A stretch of 64,000 nucleotides of DNA from Cloeon dipterum (Eukaryota > Arthropoda > Insecta > Ephemeroptera > Baetidae), in contig NC_088789.1 of assembly GCF_949628265.1 (NCBI RefSeq), positions 22,623,883-22,687,882 on the forward strand, read 5' to 3'. The translations under genes were made by a program, and so were the position numbers. Positions 1 to 10,944 of this stretch are shown piece by piece; the stretch's first letter is position 1; the number at the start of each line of letters is the position of its first letter. The notes below the pieces were generated by a model, which was not told the DNA's origin, did no database searches, and was given only the letters and a program-made list of their open reading frames with translations.

Positions 1-106
1 AAAAAATATACAGTAAATTAGCATTTGCTGCAACATACACAAGTTGTTTTTATTCCTTTCCTACATCACTCTCATCTATGATTATTGATGTTTTGTCTGG
101 CGTAGG

Positions 107-3100
107 TTAGCCCATCAATTCCTTCATCATTTCCGTCTAAAAATAAAAAATGAAATTACTTAATATCTTTTGGACTCGTTGGGAAAGTATTGTATTGGAA
201 TTCACGTTTAACAGACAGTGAAATTTTTACTTACCATGAATTTTCCGAAAGAGGGAGGTTGTGATGTCTCATTAGGATCATCGTTTTCACACAAAAATCC
301 TGCAACAAAAAATACAGTGAAGTTAATGATTATTTTCAAATTTTGCAGAGGTTTTACTAAAATATTAATTTCAATAACAAGAATTGTTTACAGTTAGTAT
401 TTAACTTGACTTCGAGACCTTTTCATTGTTTTGTAAACTGAAAATATTTAATAACACCACAATATAATTTCTCACCTTCTATAAATATCTCCTTGTACTG
501 TGCCGCCTGAAAAATAGAAAGTAAAATTAAATAATGCAACTTAATAACATAATTTGCTCAAAATGTATTAAATAATGCACTGTAATGCATGAAAATTATA
601 AAAAATTCAGTTAAAAATTCGGCTAATGCTGCTTTAATCAGCAATAAAAATGTTTCATTTACGAAAAAATAAATAAAGTGTATAAAGCAAAGTGAAGCGG
701 ATAGGAAGTGTGCTGGGCTTCCAGCACTACTCTGCTGCTTTTTTCCCCTATGCTGGCCATGTTAAATGCCTTCGCGGGATCGCTCCTCAAAGCGCTCTCG
801 CTGGGCAAAAAAATCTTTCATCGGTGCCAATGGGAAGCCGAAGATTTGAATTTTAACATAATGTCAGAACCAAAAACGAAAAATGAACAAAGATTTTGAG
901 AAAATTAGCGAATACATTTCATTTTTCATTTTTGGTTCTGACATTATGTTAAAATTCAAATCTTCGGTTTTCCATTGGCTCCGATGAAAGATTTTTTTGC
1001 CCAGCGAGAGCGCTTTGAGGAGCGATCCCGCGAGGGCATTTAACATGTCCAGCATAGGGAAAAAAGCAGAGTAGCGCTGCAGCCCAGCACACTTCCTATT
1101 CGCGCCCCTTTTCTTTATAGACTTTATGACAAATGAGACAAAAAAATCATTTTAGTAAACATAAACTTAAAAATTAAATTTTTTACTAAAATTTTAAGAC
1201 TAAATTAACAGCTAAATTCCAAGAATTTAATGATCTTTTGTAGTTTTTCTTACCATTGACTCTAATTGAAAATATATACCCCAACGCGAAGCCACTTTAA
1301 GTGCATTCACAACACCTTCATGTACAGTCAAAAGATCTACATGTCCAGACGATTTGGTACCTGCAACACGAAAAGATTTGTAAGTAAAATTTCACTTGTC
1401 GAATTAAATTAAGTTAGGCCCTTACCATTTTGCGAATTTTCAATGTTTTCATTAAAGAAGCAGTTCAGCATGAAATTCTGTGAATGATAAAATTTTAATT
1501 AAATATGATGCGTTAAGTACAATTTGCATGTGTTTCAAATTCGTTCAAAATTAGGTAAAATAATCATGGACTGCTATTTTGTTTATTTCGCACGCTCATG
1601 TCATTTTAACTATATCTGAAAATTTAGTAAGAGAAGTGGAAGCGTACCGTTATCAATTCAGTAAGATCTAGAAACTGATCCTTGGTCATGGCTTCGAGAT
1701 TGTAATTGTTGATTGTATTTTCTTGCTCTGCGCACGACATATTTGCAGCAATAGGTTCTTGCTTACTCTCGACATCATCCGCAAACGAAAGATCTAAAAT
1801 TAGATAATTGTTAATAAAACAAAATTGTCTAACTATGAACAATAAATATACACATATAACATATTATTTGCATCAATTAAAATTATTTCGACTTTAAATT
1901 TCAACTGCATAGGGACCTAAATCAGTTTAAAATGCATTCTAAAATTTAGATTCCGTGAAGTCCCTTCACTCTGCCCCTTAAAAAAGCCACTCGCTGGAAA
2001 GTTGCAATCCAGCAAATAATAATAATAGTGTGTCGGCCTACTTTCTCAATAATACTCCTAAACCCACAGGGACGACTCGTCAATATGATTGTGCAAGTGG
2101 GTCAACACAGCCCAGAATCTATTGCTTAAATTGTGACTTTGCAAAAATGTATAATGATGTTAAGTCCGGTGTTTTAATTAAATAAAAACGAGAATGCAAA
2201 ACAAAAAATAATACATATCCAAAACATGGGATAAAGTGGAATGTTAAGCTAAAAATAATTGCATTGATGCAACAACTGTTTTTTCTAGACTGCTGGTTCT
2301 CAATTCGTAATTTTAAGTTGACCATAATACTCACTGAGCTGGACTGATATCAAAAATTTTATCGATTAAAAAGTGGCAAAAATAGGAAGTTTTCAAATTT
2401 TGTTATTTTCGCAACTCCAAATCTCGGGTTTTAACCATCAGTGTTACAAAAACTACCCACCGTTGGTCTCGTTTCGACCTCCCCTGACCAGCTGAACCCT
2501 CCACCCATAAGTTATTACTTCAACCCCCATCGAAAAAAATAAAACATATTTAAGCTATGGTTCATTTTTGTATTAAAATTTGCATTTAGTTTAAAATGTT
2601 TTTCTATTTTAGTTTGAGAGAAGATAGACAGATGCAGTTTTTGATACTTTAAAATATTTTTAAGCCCAGAGGAAGCCTGAATAAGTTTTTACCATCAAAA
2701 TTGTAACAATGGGGTTGAAATTGAATGGGGGTATGCACCCGTAAACACTTTATCTACTTAGTGGAGGTCGATGCGAGTTTAACGGTACGTAGTTTTTGCA
2801 ATTCTGATGGTTAGAACCAGAGATTTGGAGTTGCTAAAATAAAGAAATCTGAATAACTCCTTTTTTTAGAAACTGCGAGTTTCGGTTGGCCGGTACAGCG
2901 GCGCACGTGAACCGCGCGGCCCTCCGGGGAATTGTCCGGTGCGTCTGATGGGCCATCCGGGCCTGACTACTCATAATTAACGTGTTGTGATTTAAGACAG
3001 GTTTTCCGCAAAAAAAAGTGACTGTATTTAGACTGATGCAATATTGCATCTGAGCCAATTTAGATTGCTTCAGACGGGGTTTTGGGTTATCATTTAAGCC

Positions 3101-3948
3101 ATTTAATGGTTAAATTAGCAATTTCTCGAATAATTGGTCATTCGTTTTGGTGAAATTTTGATAAAAATGCATTGTAATTGTAGGAGATAATGCACCAAAT
3201 ACACAAACTATAAAACAGTTCAAAAAATAACACGTGTACATTTTTTACTGCCTTCCATGTGGTAAACCGATCAAAAAATTTTTATTTCTTAATTATAAAT
3301 TTTACCAAAAGAAATTATCATGAAATTTCCCGACTTGAAACATGATAATTATCAATTTTTCCTTAGATTTTCTGCCAATTTAGACTGTTTGGGATGAATT
3401 TTTCTATTGTGAGGATTTAACATGGCTTAAAATTGCGCAGTTCATACTCATACCGCAACGATTGGAATTTGAAGCTCAGAAAAAACAGTCTATAATTCAG
3501 AACTCGACCTATTTTATATAATTATATATTGGAAAATAAAAGTATTTCCCCATATATATAATCAAATGAATTAATTGTATGGCATATTTTCTCATTTTTA
3601 GAAAATCTAACACAAAATTGCGACACGTGACGAAAACTTCACATTTACTCTGGGTGAAAAAGCGAATGCGTTCACTGTTGCCTCTTCCTGACTGAGGTTA
3701 ATAATATTTTAAAATATATTTGTTTCTAAAATCCAACTACTTTAAAATTACAAAGCCGCGCAAGATCACCCTGAAGCCCACCCAGATCATTCTAATTTTC
3801 ACACAACTCAATGACTTTAATTTAATTAATGTTTCAATTATACTCTTAAATAAAACTAGAGAATTGTTATAAAAGACTCACCAGTAGGCATGGTTGCTGC
3901 AAGGGTCAGTAAGGACATCGCGAAAAGCAATGCGCAAGATTTCATCAT
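107..3948 (-). CDS. Secreted protein of unknown family, tandem copy 1 (7 exons, 165 aa)
   Basis: I do not recognise the family. Exons on the minus strand are 3948-3882, 1793-1648, 1477-1426, 1360-1254, 506-476, 299-235 and 136-107; all junctions are GT-AG, phases agree, and the sum is 498 nt. The start is the first of two adjacent ATGs (MMKSC...). Residues 1 to about 19 form a clear signal peptide (LLFAMSLLTLAA), so the product should be secreted. The mature chain is acidic and polar, with three cysteines (NMSC, LNC, FLC) and N-x-S/T sites (NMS, NGT, NET). No known domain is visible. An AATAAA poly(A) signal lies at 54-49. Intron 1 (about 2.1 kb) carries older repeats, and intron 4 carries a 439-bp hairpin insertion absent from copy 2. 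The gene model rests on sequence alone, supported by conservation of all seven exons in copy 2. A venom, saliva, seminal or immune role would be a guess. Confidence 0.75.
681..1119. mobile_element. Fold-back (long inverted repeat) element, 439 bp
   Basis: Two arms of about 200 bp (681-890 and about 925-1119) are near-perfect reverse complements around a loop of about 30 bp. The ends read TATAAAG...CTTTATA. The element sits in intron 4 of secreted gene copy 1 and is missing at the matching place in copy 2, so it inserted after the duplication. No transposase is present, so it is non-autonomous. The open frames in its arms are mirror images of each other and not genes. Confidence 0.85.
2403..2842. 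mobile_element. Non-autonomous element R4, about 60-bp terminal inverted repeats
   Basis: The ends begin TTATTTTCGCAACTCC and, reading in from the other side, TTATTTTAGCAACTCC. The two ends stay similar for about 60 bp. It lies in intron 1 of secreted gene copy 1. The same element is in copy 2 (7632-8046), so it predates the duplication. Related but decayed ends occur near 44320-44365 and 46640-47030. Confidence 0.75.
2872..2990. repeat. GC-rich conserved block with palindromic core
   Basis: A GC-rich stretch of about 100 bp in otherwise AT-rich intron 1 begins near GGTTGGCCGGTACAGCGG and ends near GGGCCTGACTACTC. Its centre is close to the palindrome CCGGGGAATTGCCCGG. The block is present again at 8079-8190. 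It resembles the 3' end of a retroelement, but no coding part is present. Confidence 0.55.
3200..3490. repeat. Dispersed repeat R5 in intron 1 of copy 1
   Basis: About 290 bp shared with 8345-8655 (tandem copy) and, more diverged, with 13090-13480 in an OATP A intron. Shared words include AAATTTCCC, CAATTTTTCCTTAG-like and TTAAAATTGCGCAGTT. No coding capacity is visible. The family is unrecognised. Confidence 0.5.
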
Positions 3949-4579
3949 CTTGAGATATAAAATGAAGAGAGATATTTAAAAATCGAAACGCACTGCTCGG
4001 AGGCTAAAAGATGAATGAGAAAGGAATAAGGAAACAGCTCACGGCCTCCAATAGCTCAGGTCAAATGATTCTGGCCAGTGGGGGATGATACACGTGACAT
4101 TTAGGGTTGTTTTGCACCCCTCCACCCAACTGCACAGTTGGACACGCAGGATGTGCATTGTTGTTCAATCATCCAATAGCGTGTAAAATAGGTTTCCGAC
4201 AGGGTGGTCCTGAAAAATAAAATTTCCAGCAGCCCCTTATCCCATACCTTCCAAGAATCTTTTGAAATTCTGCTGACAATGAGTGACTAATTTAAAGCCG
4301 AGTGAACATAACCTGCAGAATGCCTGTCACATATTTTCCTTGTGAATTCACTGTACAATAGCATAACCTGGGTTTGAATGTCTTGCACTAAAAATACAAA
4401 GATACAAAAAATACGAAAACACAAAGGACTTTATTTTTAAAAACACAGCATGTAAGCCATTAATTTTTTTTTATAAAAGAGACTGTTTACCAACTTTTCA
4501 TGAGCCGACAAAAGAAAAAGTTCTTAAAACGGGCCGAAAAAATTTCAACAAATGAGAGCTATATTTAATAGCTCTATAA

Positions 4580-4985
4580 CAACACCGTTGGCTCGCATTT
4601 TTAAGGCATTCTCAGGAGTGTCAAAGCAATGGGAGGTATTTGAGCAGTTGGGAGATCTAATACTGGCTACCCAATGTCAGAGATGGCAAAAAGTGGTTAG
4701 TTTAGTGACTCGAATTGCTCAAATTGCTCAACGGGCTGGGAGGCGCACCGGCGCCGACTAGCTACTTGCTGGTTTGCACCTTTCCAGCATGCGTGATTTG
4801 GCTTCACGGGACGAATGTCTAGCGTTTCAATGCAGTCCTCGGTGCGGAGGCAAGTGGCCCTTGAGTGCATGGGCTGGGTCCCTGTGGGGCCTGGGGCGCC
4901 CATTCAATCCGTTCGCGGTGTTCAGCATTCGTGCTAGTGCAGTGTGCGCCCTTCCCGGTCCTCGGACAGGGATTAAAAAAATATA
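4580..4985 (+). mobile_element. SINE-like insertion, about 405 bp
   Basis: Copy 2 of the duplication reads TAGCTCTATAAATGGAGT at about 9738-9755. Copy 1 reads the same sequence interrupted by this block, so the empty site defines the insertion exactly. The block ends in an A-rich tail (GGATTAAAAAAATATA). Its 3' body (about 4757-4975) is shared, in the opposite orientation, with the 5S-like SINE at 24006-24306. Its 5' part is not clearly 5S-like and may be another promoter head. Open frames here are not genes. Confidence 0.8.
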
Positions 4986-5654
4986 AATGGAGTAAAGAAT
5001 TTTATGTTGATCAAAAAATTAAAATGATGCAGCCAAATTCAAATTATATTTATTTTGCCTAGATTCATATGACTAGGGCTGTGCATTTTAGACGATTTCT
5101 AAGAGGAAATTAGTCGGTTTTTGTCAATTTAGACGGTTTTATTTTTCATTCATTGTTTCCTTCGCGTTTTTTTATATATTTCATAAAAATTCATGTTTAA
5201 CTGATGTTTTATATTGTACTTTTCAGAGGCAATTTTAGAGATAAATGGATTGACGATTAATTGAAAAGGATAATCACTGGAAGTTTTTAGTTAAATCGAG
5301 CCGTTTCAATAGAAAATCATTCAGAGTGAACAGAACCTGCAGAATGCCTGTCACAATAGATGCGATTACGTTGCATTTTTATTACTTTTCGGCTAATGAT
5401 GAAATTTGATACAGCCAGTCAGAGGGAAAGCAGTGTGTTTGTCATTGAGATTCAAACAGTAATTCACGAAACTGACTGTGAAATTTAAGGAGTATCAACA
5501 ATGCTTCTTAGTTTAGAATAGGGGAGACGCATTTCAAAGACAAAATGAACTAGGTTAAAACGTTAAAAAATATACAGTAAAGTAGTCTCTGCTGCAACGC
5601 AAATAAGTTGTTTTTATTCCTTTCTTACATCACTTCTTCCGTGATTATTGATGT

Positions 5655-8600
5655 TTAGTCTGACGTAAAGAAGTTCGTCACGGCCGTCCACATTTCCGTC
5701 ACATTTTCCACCTAAAAATAAAAAATGGAATTACTTTAATATCTTTTGCACTCGTTGGGAAAGTATTGTATTGGATTTCACGTTTAACAGACAGTGAAAT
5801 TTTTACTTACCACCTTTACCACGAAATTTCCGAAAGAGCCAGGTTGTGATGTCTTATTAGTTAACGTAGGAGCATAATTTTTAGGTCCATCATAGAATTC
5901 TGCAATAAAAAAATAGAGTGAAATTGATGTCTTTTTTTCAAATTTTACAGGGGCTTTATTAAAATATTAATTTCAATAACAAAAATTAATTTACAGTTGT
6001 TAGTATTTAATTTGACTTCGACACCTTTTCATTGTTTTGTAAATTAAAAATATTTAATAACACCACAACATGTTTTTTCTCACCTTCTAAGAACTCCTCG
6101 AACTCTGCCTGAAAAATAGAAGTAAAATTACATAATGAAACGCACGTTGTAACTTAATAACATAATTTGCTCAAAATTTGTTAAATAATGCACTGTAATG
6201 CATGAAAATTATAAAAAAAAAATTCAGTTCAAAAATAGGCTGACGCTATGCTTATTCGGTAATAAAAATGATTTATTTACGAAAAAATGAATTAAAAATA
6301 CGATCGTGAAATCTCTACTGCATTACGCATTCTGATATAAAAAAATGTTTCAAAAGTATGTCATATGAGAAAAAATCATTTTAGCTAACGTTTTAACGTT
6401 AACTTTAAAAAAATATTTTTTACTAAAATATTAAGACTAGATTAAGAGTTAAATTTCAAGAATTGAATGATCTTTTGAAGTTTTTCTTACCAATGTCTCT
6501 ATTTGAAAAAATAAACCCAAATACGAAGCCAATATAATCTCATCCAAATCTTGTTCTGTTCTAGACCGTTCGGTATCTGCAACACGAAAAAATTTGTAAG
6601 TAAAATTTCACTTGTTGAATTAAATTAAGTTAGGCCCTTACTTTCTTGCAAATTTTCACTGTCATCATCAGAGTGGCATTTCTTATTGAAATTCTGTGAA
6701 TGATAAAATTTTAATTAATTCAATATGTTGTGTCACGTACAATACGCATATGTGTTTCAAATTCATTCAAATTTAGGTAAAATAATCATGGACTGCTACT
6801 TTGTTTATTTCGCACGCTCATGTCATTTTAACTATATCTGAAAATTCAGTAAAAGAAGTGGAAGCGTACCGCTATGAATTCAGTAAGATCTACAAACACT
6901 TCCCCGTTCTTGGCTTTGAGACTGTACTTGTCGATTGTATTTGAAAGCTCTGCGCACGACATATTTGCAGCAATAGCATCTTGCAAATTCTTCAACAAAT
7001 CCGCAAGCGGAATATCTGAAATAAGATAAGAGTTAATAAAACAAAATTATCTAACTAAACACAATAAATAATTACACATATAACATAAAAGTTGCATAAA
7101 TTAAGATTAGATAAAAAAATATTTTGACTTTAAATCAGCTTAAAATGCATTCTAAAATTTAGATTCCGTGAGATCACTTCACCCTGCCCCTTAAAATAGT
7201 CACTTGCTGGAAAGGTGCAATCCAGCAAATAAAAATAATAATAGTGAGTTGACACACTTTCTCAATAATACTCATAAATCCACAAGGACGACTCGTCAAA
7301 ATGATATGCAAGTGGGTCAAACAACCCAGAATCAATCAAATTGTGACTTCGCAAAAATGTATAATGACGTTAAGTCCGGTGTTTTAATTAAATAAAAACG
7401 GACATGCAAAACAAAAAAATAATACATATCCAAAACACGGGATAAAGCGGAATGTTAAGCTAAAAATAATTGCATTGATGCAACTGTTTTTTCTAGATTC
7501 TGGTACTGCTGGTCCTCAATTCATAATTTTAAGTTAATGGTCACTTATAGTTGTCCATAATACTCACTGAGCCGGACTGGTATCGAATATTTTACCGATT
7601 AAATCGCAAAATAGGAAGTTTTCAAATTTTGTTATTTTCGCAACTCCAAATCTCGGGTTTTAACCATCAGTGTTACAAAAACTACCCACCATTGGACTCG
7701 TTTCGACCTCCCCTGACCAGCTGAACCCTCCACCCATAAGTTATTACTTCAACCCCCATCGAAAAAAGTAAAACATGTTTAAGCTATGGATCATTTTTGT
7801 ATTAAAATTTGAATTTAGTTTAAAAATGTTTTTCTGTTTTAGTTAGAGAGAAGATAGACAGAAGCAGTTTTTGGTAATTTAAAATATTTTTAAGCCCAGA
7901 GGAAGCATGAATAAATTTCATCTATCAAAATCTTATCAATGGGGTTGAAATTGAATGGGGGTATGCACCCCCTAAAGTGGAGGTCGAGGCGAGGTAATTT
8001 TAGCAATTCTGATGTTTAGAACCTAAGATTTGGAGTTGCTAAAATAAATAAATTTGAATAACTCCTTTTTTTAGAAACTGCGAGTTTTGGTTGGCCGGTA
8101 TAGCGGCGCACGTGGACCGCGCGGCCCACCGGGGAATTGCCCGGTGCGTCCGATGGGCCATCTGGGCCTGACTACTCATAATTAACGTGTTGTGATTTTA
8201 GAAAGATTTCCCGCAAAAAATTGACTGTATTGAGACTGATGCTTGGTGAAACAAAACTGTATCTGAGCCGATGTAGATTGCTTTAGATTCAAAGTGATTT
8301 TATTGCGGATCAGCAGAGCAAATAACTATGCTCCGCACCTTCCCACATTCAGAACACAGTAGATAAAAATGCAAAACTATAAAATAGTTCAAAAAATAAC
8401 ATGTTTTACTGCCTCCCTTGTGGAAAACCTATCAAAAATATTATTTCTTAATAATAAGTTTTACAAAAAAAAACAATCTCTAGAAAAATTTCCCGACTTG
8501 GAACATAATTATGAATTTTTCATTAGATATTCTAACAATTTAGACTGTTTGGGACGAATTTTCCCATTGTGAGGATTTAATATGGCTTAAAATTGCGCAG

Positions 8601-9126
8601 TTCATACTCATACCGCTACGATTGGAATTTGAAGCTCAGGAAAAACAGTCTACAACTTAGAACTCGACCTCTTTTATAAAATTAAATATAGGAAAATATA
8701 TGTTTTCCCCCATATATATTTATAATCAAATGAATTAATTTTATGGCATGTTTTCTCATTTTTAGAAATTTTTACATAAAATTGCGACAAATTGCGTGAC
8801 AAATTGACCTCGCGTTCCCTTAGAAAAAAAAAACGAATTGCTCCTTCCTGACTGAGATCAATAATAGTTTAAAATAAGTTTGTTTCTAAAACCCAAATAC
8901 TTTACAACATATAATAATTACAAAGCCGCGCAAGATCACCCTGAAGCCCATCCAGATCATTCTAATTGTCACACAACTCAATAACTTTAAGTTAATTATG
9001 TTTCAATTATACTCTTAAATTTAACTAGAGAATTGTTATAAAGGACACACCTTTCTCACCAGTAGGCATGGTTGCTGCAAGGGTCAGTAAGGACATCGCG
9101 AAGAGCAAAACGCAAGATTTCATCAT
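5655..9126 (-). CDS. Secreted protein of unknown family, tandem copy 2 (7 exons, 173 aa)
   Basis: This is a paralogue of the gene at 107-3948 with the same exon order and phases: 9126-9060, 7015-6870, 6693-6642, 6576-6491, 6108-6084, 5899-5811 and 5711-5655, 522 nt in total. The signal peptide differs from copy 1 at one residue (A6V). The mature part is only about half identical in exon 2 and less elsewhere. Exon 4 is 7 codons shorter and exon 6 is 8 codons longer than in copy 1. Only the first two mature cysteines are kept (NMSC and KKC), so they may pair. Exon 6 ends with two in-frame donors 9 nt apart, which could give products differing by V-K-V. The last exon encodes a longer C-terminus than in copy 1. 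An AATAAA lies at 5618-5613. Function is unknown; secretion is inferred from the signal peptide. Confidence 0.75.
7632..8046. mobile_element. Non-autonomous element R4, duplicated copy
   Basis: Orthologous to the element at 2403-2842 within the tandem duplication, with the same terminal repeats and a slightly shorter interior. Confidence 0.75.
8079..8190. repeat. GC-rich conserved block with palindromic core, copy 2
   Basis: This is the duplicated counterpart of 2872-2990 in secreted gene copy 2. Here the core reads exactly CCGGGGAATTGCCCGG and can form a short hairpin. Confidence 0.55.
8345..8655. repeat. Dispersed repeat R5 in intron 1 of copy 2
   Basis: Counterpart of 3200-3490 inside the second duplicated unit. 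An open frame across it is a chance frame. Confidence 0.5.
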
Positions 9127-10065
9127 CTTGAGATATAAATTGAAGAGAGATATTCAAAAATCGAAACGCGCTGCTCGGAGGCTAAAAGATGAATGAGAAA
9201 AGAATGCGGAAATATCTCACAAACCTCCCCTATAAGCTCAGGTCAAATGCTTCTGTCCGGTGGGGAATGATTCACATGACATATAGGGTTGTTTTGCCTC
9301 CCTCTGCCACCCAAATGTTCAATTGGACACGCAGGATGTGCATTGTTATTCAATCATCAAATAGCGTGTGAAATAGGTTTCCGACAGGGTGGTCCTGAAA
9401 AACATTTTTTCCGGCAACTCCTGATCCTATATACCTTCGAAGAATCTTTTGGAATTTCTGGAATTTTAAGCCGAGTGAACAAAACCTGCAGAATGCCAGT
9501 CACATATTTTTATTGTGAATTTACCTACAAACATTTTGAACAATAGCAATAGCATAACCTTGGGTTTGAATGTCTTGCACTATAAACACAAAGATGATCA
9601 CACAAAAGACTTTATTTAAAAAAATCAAGTAAGCTATTAATTTTGATAAGAGAGACAGTTTTCCAACTTTTCATGTGCCGACAAAAGAATATTAAGCTCT
9701 TAAAACGGGCCAAACAAATTTGAACAAATGAGAACCAAATTTGATAGCTCTATAAATGGAGTAAAAAAATATATGTTGGTCAAAAAATTAAAATGATGCA
9801 GCCAAATTAAAATTATAATTATTTGCCTAGATTCTTATGACAATTTATGATGAAAAGATTACTAGACACATTTTTATCCGAACTGATTGAGCGTTATACC
9901 ACATTATTAAAGCGATGTTTCACCACTAATTCCGCATTCAAACTTATAATTGGTATATCGGAGTGTACGATTGTTTGCTTGAATACTTGAATAGTTACTT
10001 TGCTTTAAAAATCGTTTGAACAACAACTCCAATATTTATCCTATTTAAAACTTATGGCAAGCTTG
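9127..10065. other. Intergenic region between secreted copy 2 and Gemin7
   Basis: Bases 9127 to about 9840 belong to the duplicated unit and are the upstream flank of secreted copy 2. Shared words with copy 1 include GTTTCCGACAGGGTGGTCCT and AACCTGCAGAATGCC. Bases 9840-10065 are AT-rich single-copy sequence in which I see nothing further. Confidence 0.6.
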
Positions 10066-10126
10066 TTTCGCGCCAAAAATCAAATAAGCCGGCTCGAAAG
10101 TGGGTTTGTGTTTGTTATTGTCAGAC
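10066..10126 (+). promoter_or_regulatory. Putative Gemin7 core promoter with E2F-type site
   Basis: A perfect E2F consensus TTTCGCGCC lies at 10066-10074, 62 bp before the Gemin7 ATG. A TCAGAC initiator-like word follows at 10121-10126, just before the ATG at 10136. No TATA box is visible. This fits a housekeeping, cell-cycle-linked gene. Function is inferred from motifs only. Confidence 0.45.
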
Positions 10127-10135
10127 GGACGCAGC

Positions 10136-10922
10136 ATGGAAACGGAGGCGCCAAAAGAAGACAATTCTGAAGCAATTCAGAAGCTTCGCACTGAGATGAG
10201 GGAAAGATTCCTTCGAATAATGACTGCACTCGTTGGTAAGAATAAATTAAAACCATTTAATCTTTTTAATCGGCTCGAAATATAAATTGTATAATGTTAA
10301 ATTATCAAACAAAACTACCAGTGTGGTGCTGTCGCTAACGCGTTAAATGCCAGAACTACTACACCCCTATGACATTTAAAATTTCCGTCGGCAGAGGGCA
10401 GAACTTGTTCGAAACAAGCATTAGAACGCGATGAGATAATGTAGTGCAGTAGTGTGTTGCAGGTTGCATCAATTTCCGTTTAAGCAGTAATTCACATTCA
10501 TTTTAAATAATTTCTTTTTGTAAAATGATTAAATTGTCATAATTATTTTATGTTTTTCATAGGAAATTACCATCTATAAGATTTAATTGGATTTAATAAT
10601 TAAAATTAATCATAAATACCAGTGGGGATTTATTTCCAGCTTTATTTTTAAATTAACAAAAATTTTGAATATATAATTTAAATTTCCAATTTCTCCTTCC
10701 ATATAAAATAAAAAACACTGTTTTTGTGTTGTAGGTCAAAAGTGTGAATTCACAATGCTGGAGAAAACGGTGGTGCGTGCGGAGCTGAAGGGTTGTGACC
10801 GAGATGTGCAAAACTTTTGCGTGTCCAATTTGCAAACGGCGCTCGGCGTGCTTCCGCAGGCCATCCTCCGCTCTGAAGACATAATCAGCGTGCAATTGCT
10901 CGACTTTCCCGCTGACAAATGA
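10136..10922 (+). CDS. Gemin7: Gemin7, SMN-complex component (2 exons, 95 aa)
   Basis: Exon 1 is 10136-10235 and exon 2 is 10735-10922, joined in phase 1 across a 499-nt GT-AG intron. The product has a short acidic N-terminus, the helix LRTEMRERFLRIMTALVG, and an Sm-like fold segment ending in LRSEDIISVQLLDF. This matches the metazoan Gemin7 pattern (arginine-rich RERFLR helix, then a V-x-A-x-x-x-G/A-x-D strand, NF-x-V-S-x-LQT, and LR-x-x-DII near the end). At 95 aa it is shorter than vertebrate Gemin7 (about 130 aa), mostly at the N-terminus. Gemin7 pairs with Gemin6 as an Sm-like dimer and helps the SMN complex load Sm proteins onto spliceosomal snRNAs in the cytoplasm. An upstream in-frame ATG at 10100 exists; 10136 was preferred because it follows the initiator-like word. 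The gene converges on OATP A. Confidence 0.9.
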
Positions 10923-10944
10923 AAGGGCAGCGAGTATTTGAGAA

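Larger units (their letters stand above)
1..9840. repeat. Segmental tandem duplication, two units of about 4-5 kb
   Basis: Sequence from the window start to about 5060 aligns collinearly with about 5567-9840, covering 3' flank, introns, exons and about 0.7 kb upstream of each gene. Intron 3 (1361-1425 against 6577-6641) differs at 2 of 65 positions. The two copies therefore arose by a fairly recent direct duplication. The unit may extend left of the window. Bases about 5070-5566 form a spacer with no counterpart after copy 2, and I see no gene in it. Confidence 0.9.

Noticed and set aside
708..1055. Two open frames of 63 codons on opposite strands
   Set aside because: Their translations are nearly the same because they lie on the two arms of the hairpin element at 681-1119; they are not genes.
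4552..5062. Several overlapping frames of 65-70 codons
   Set aside because: They lie inside the SINE insertion, and related frames appear in the other SINE copy; non-coding.
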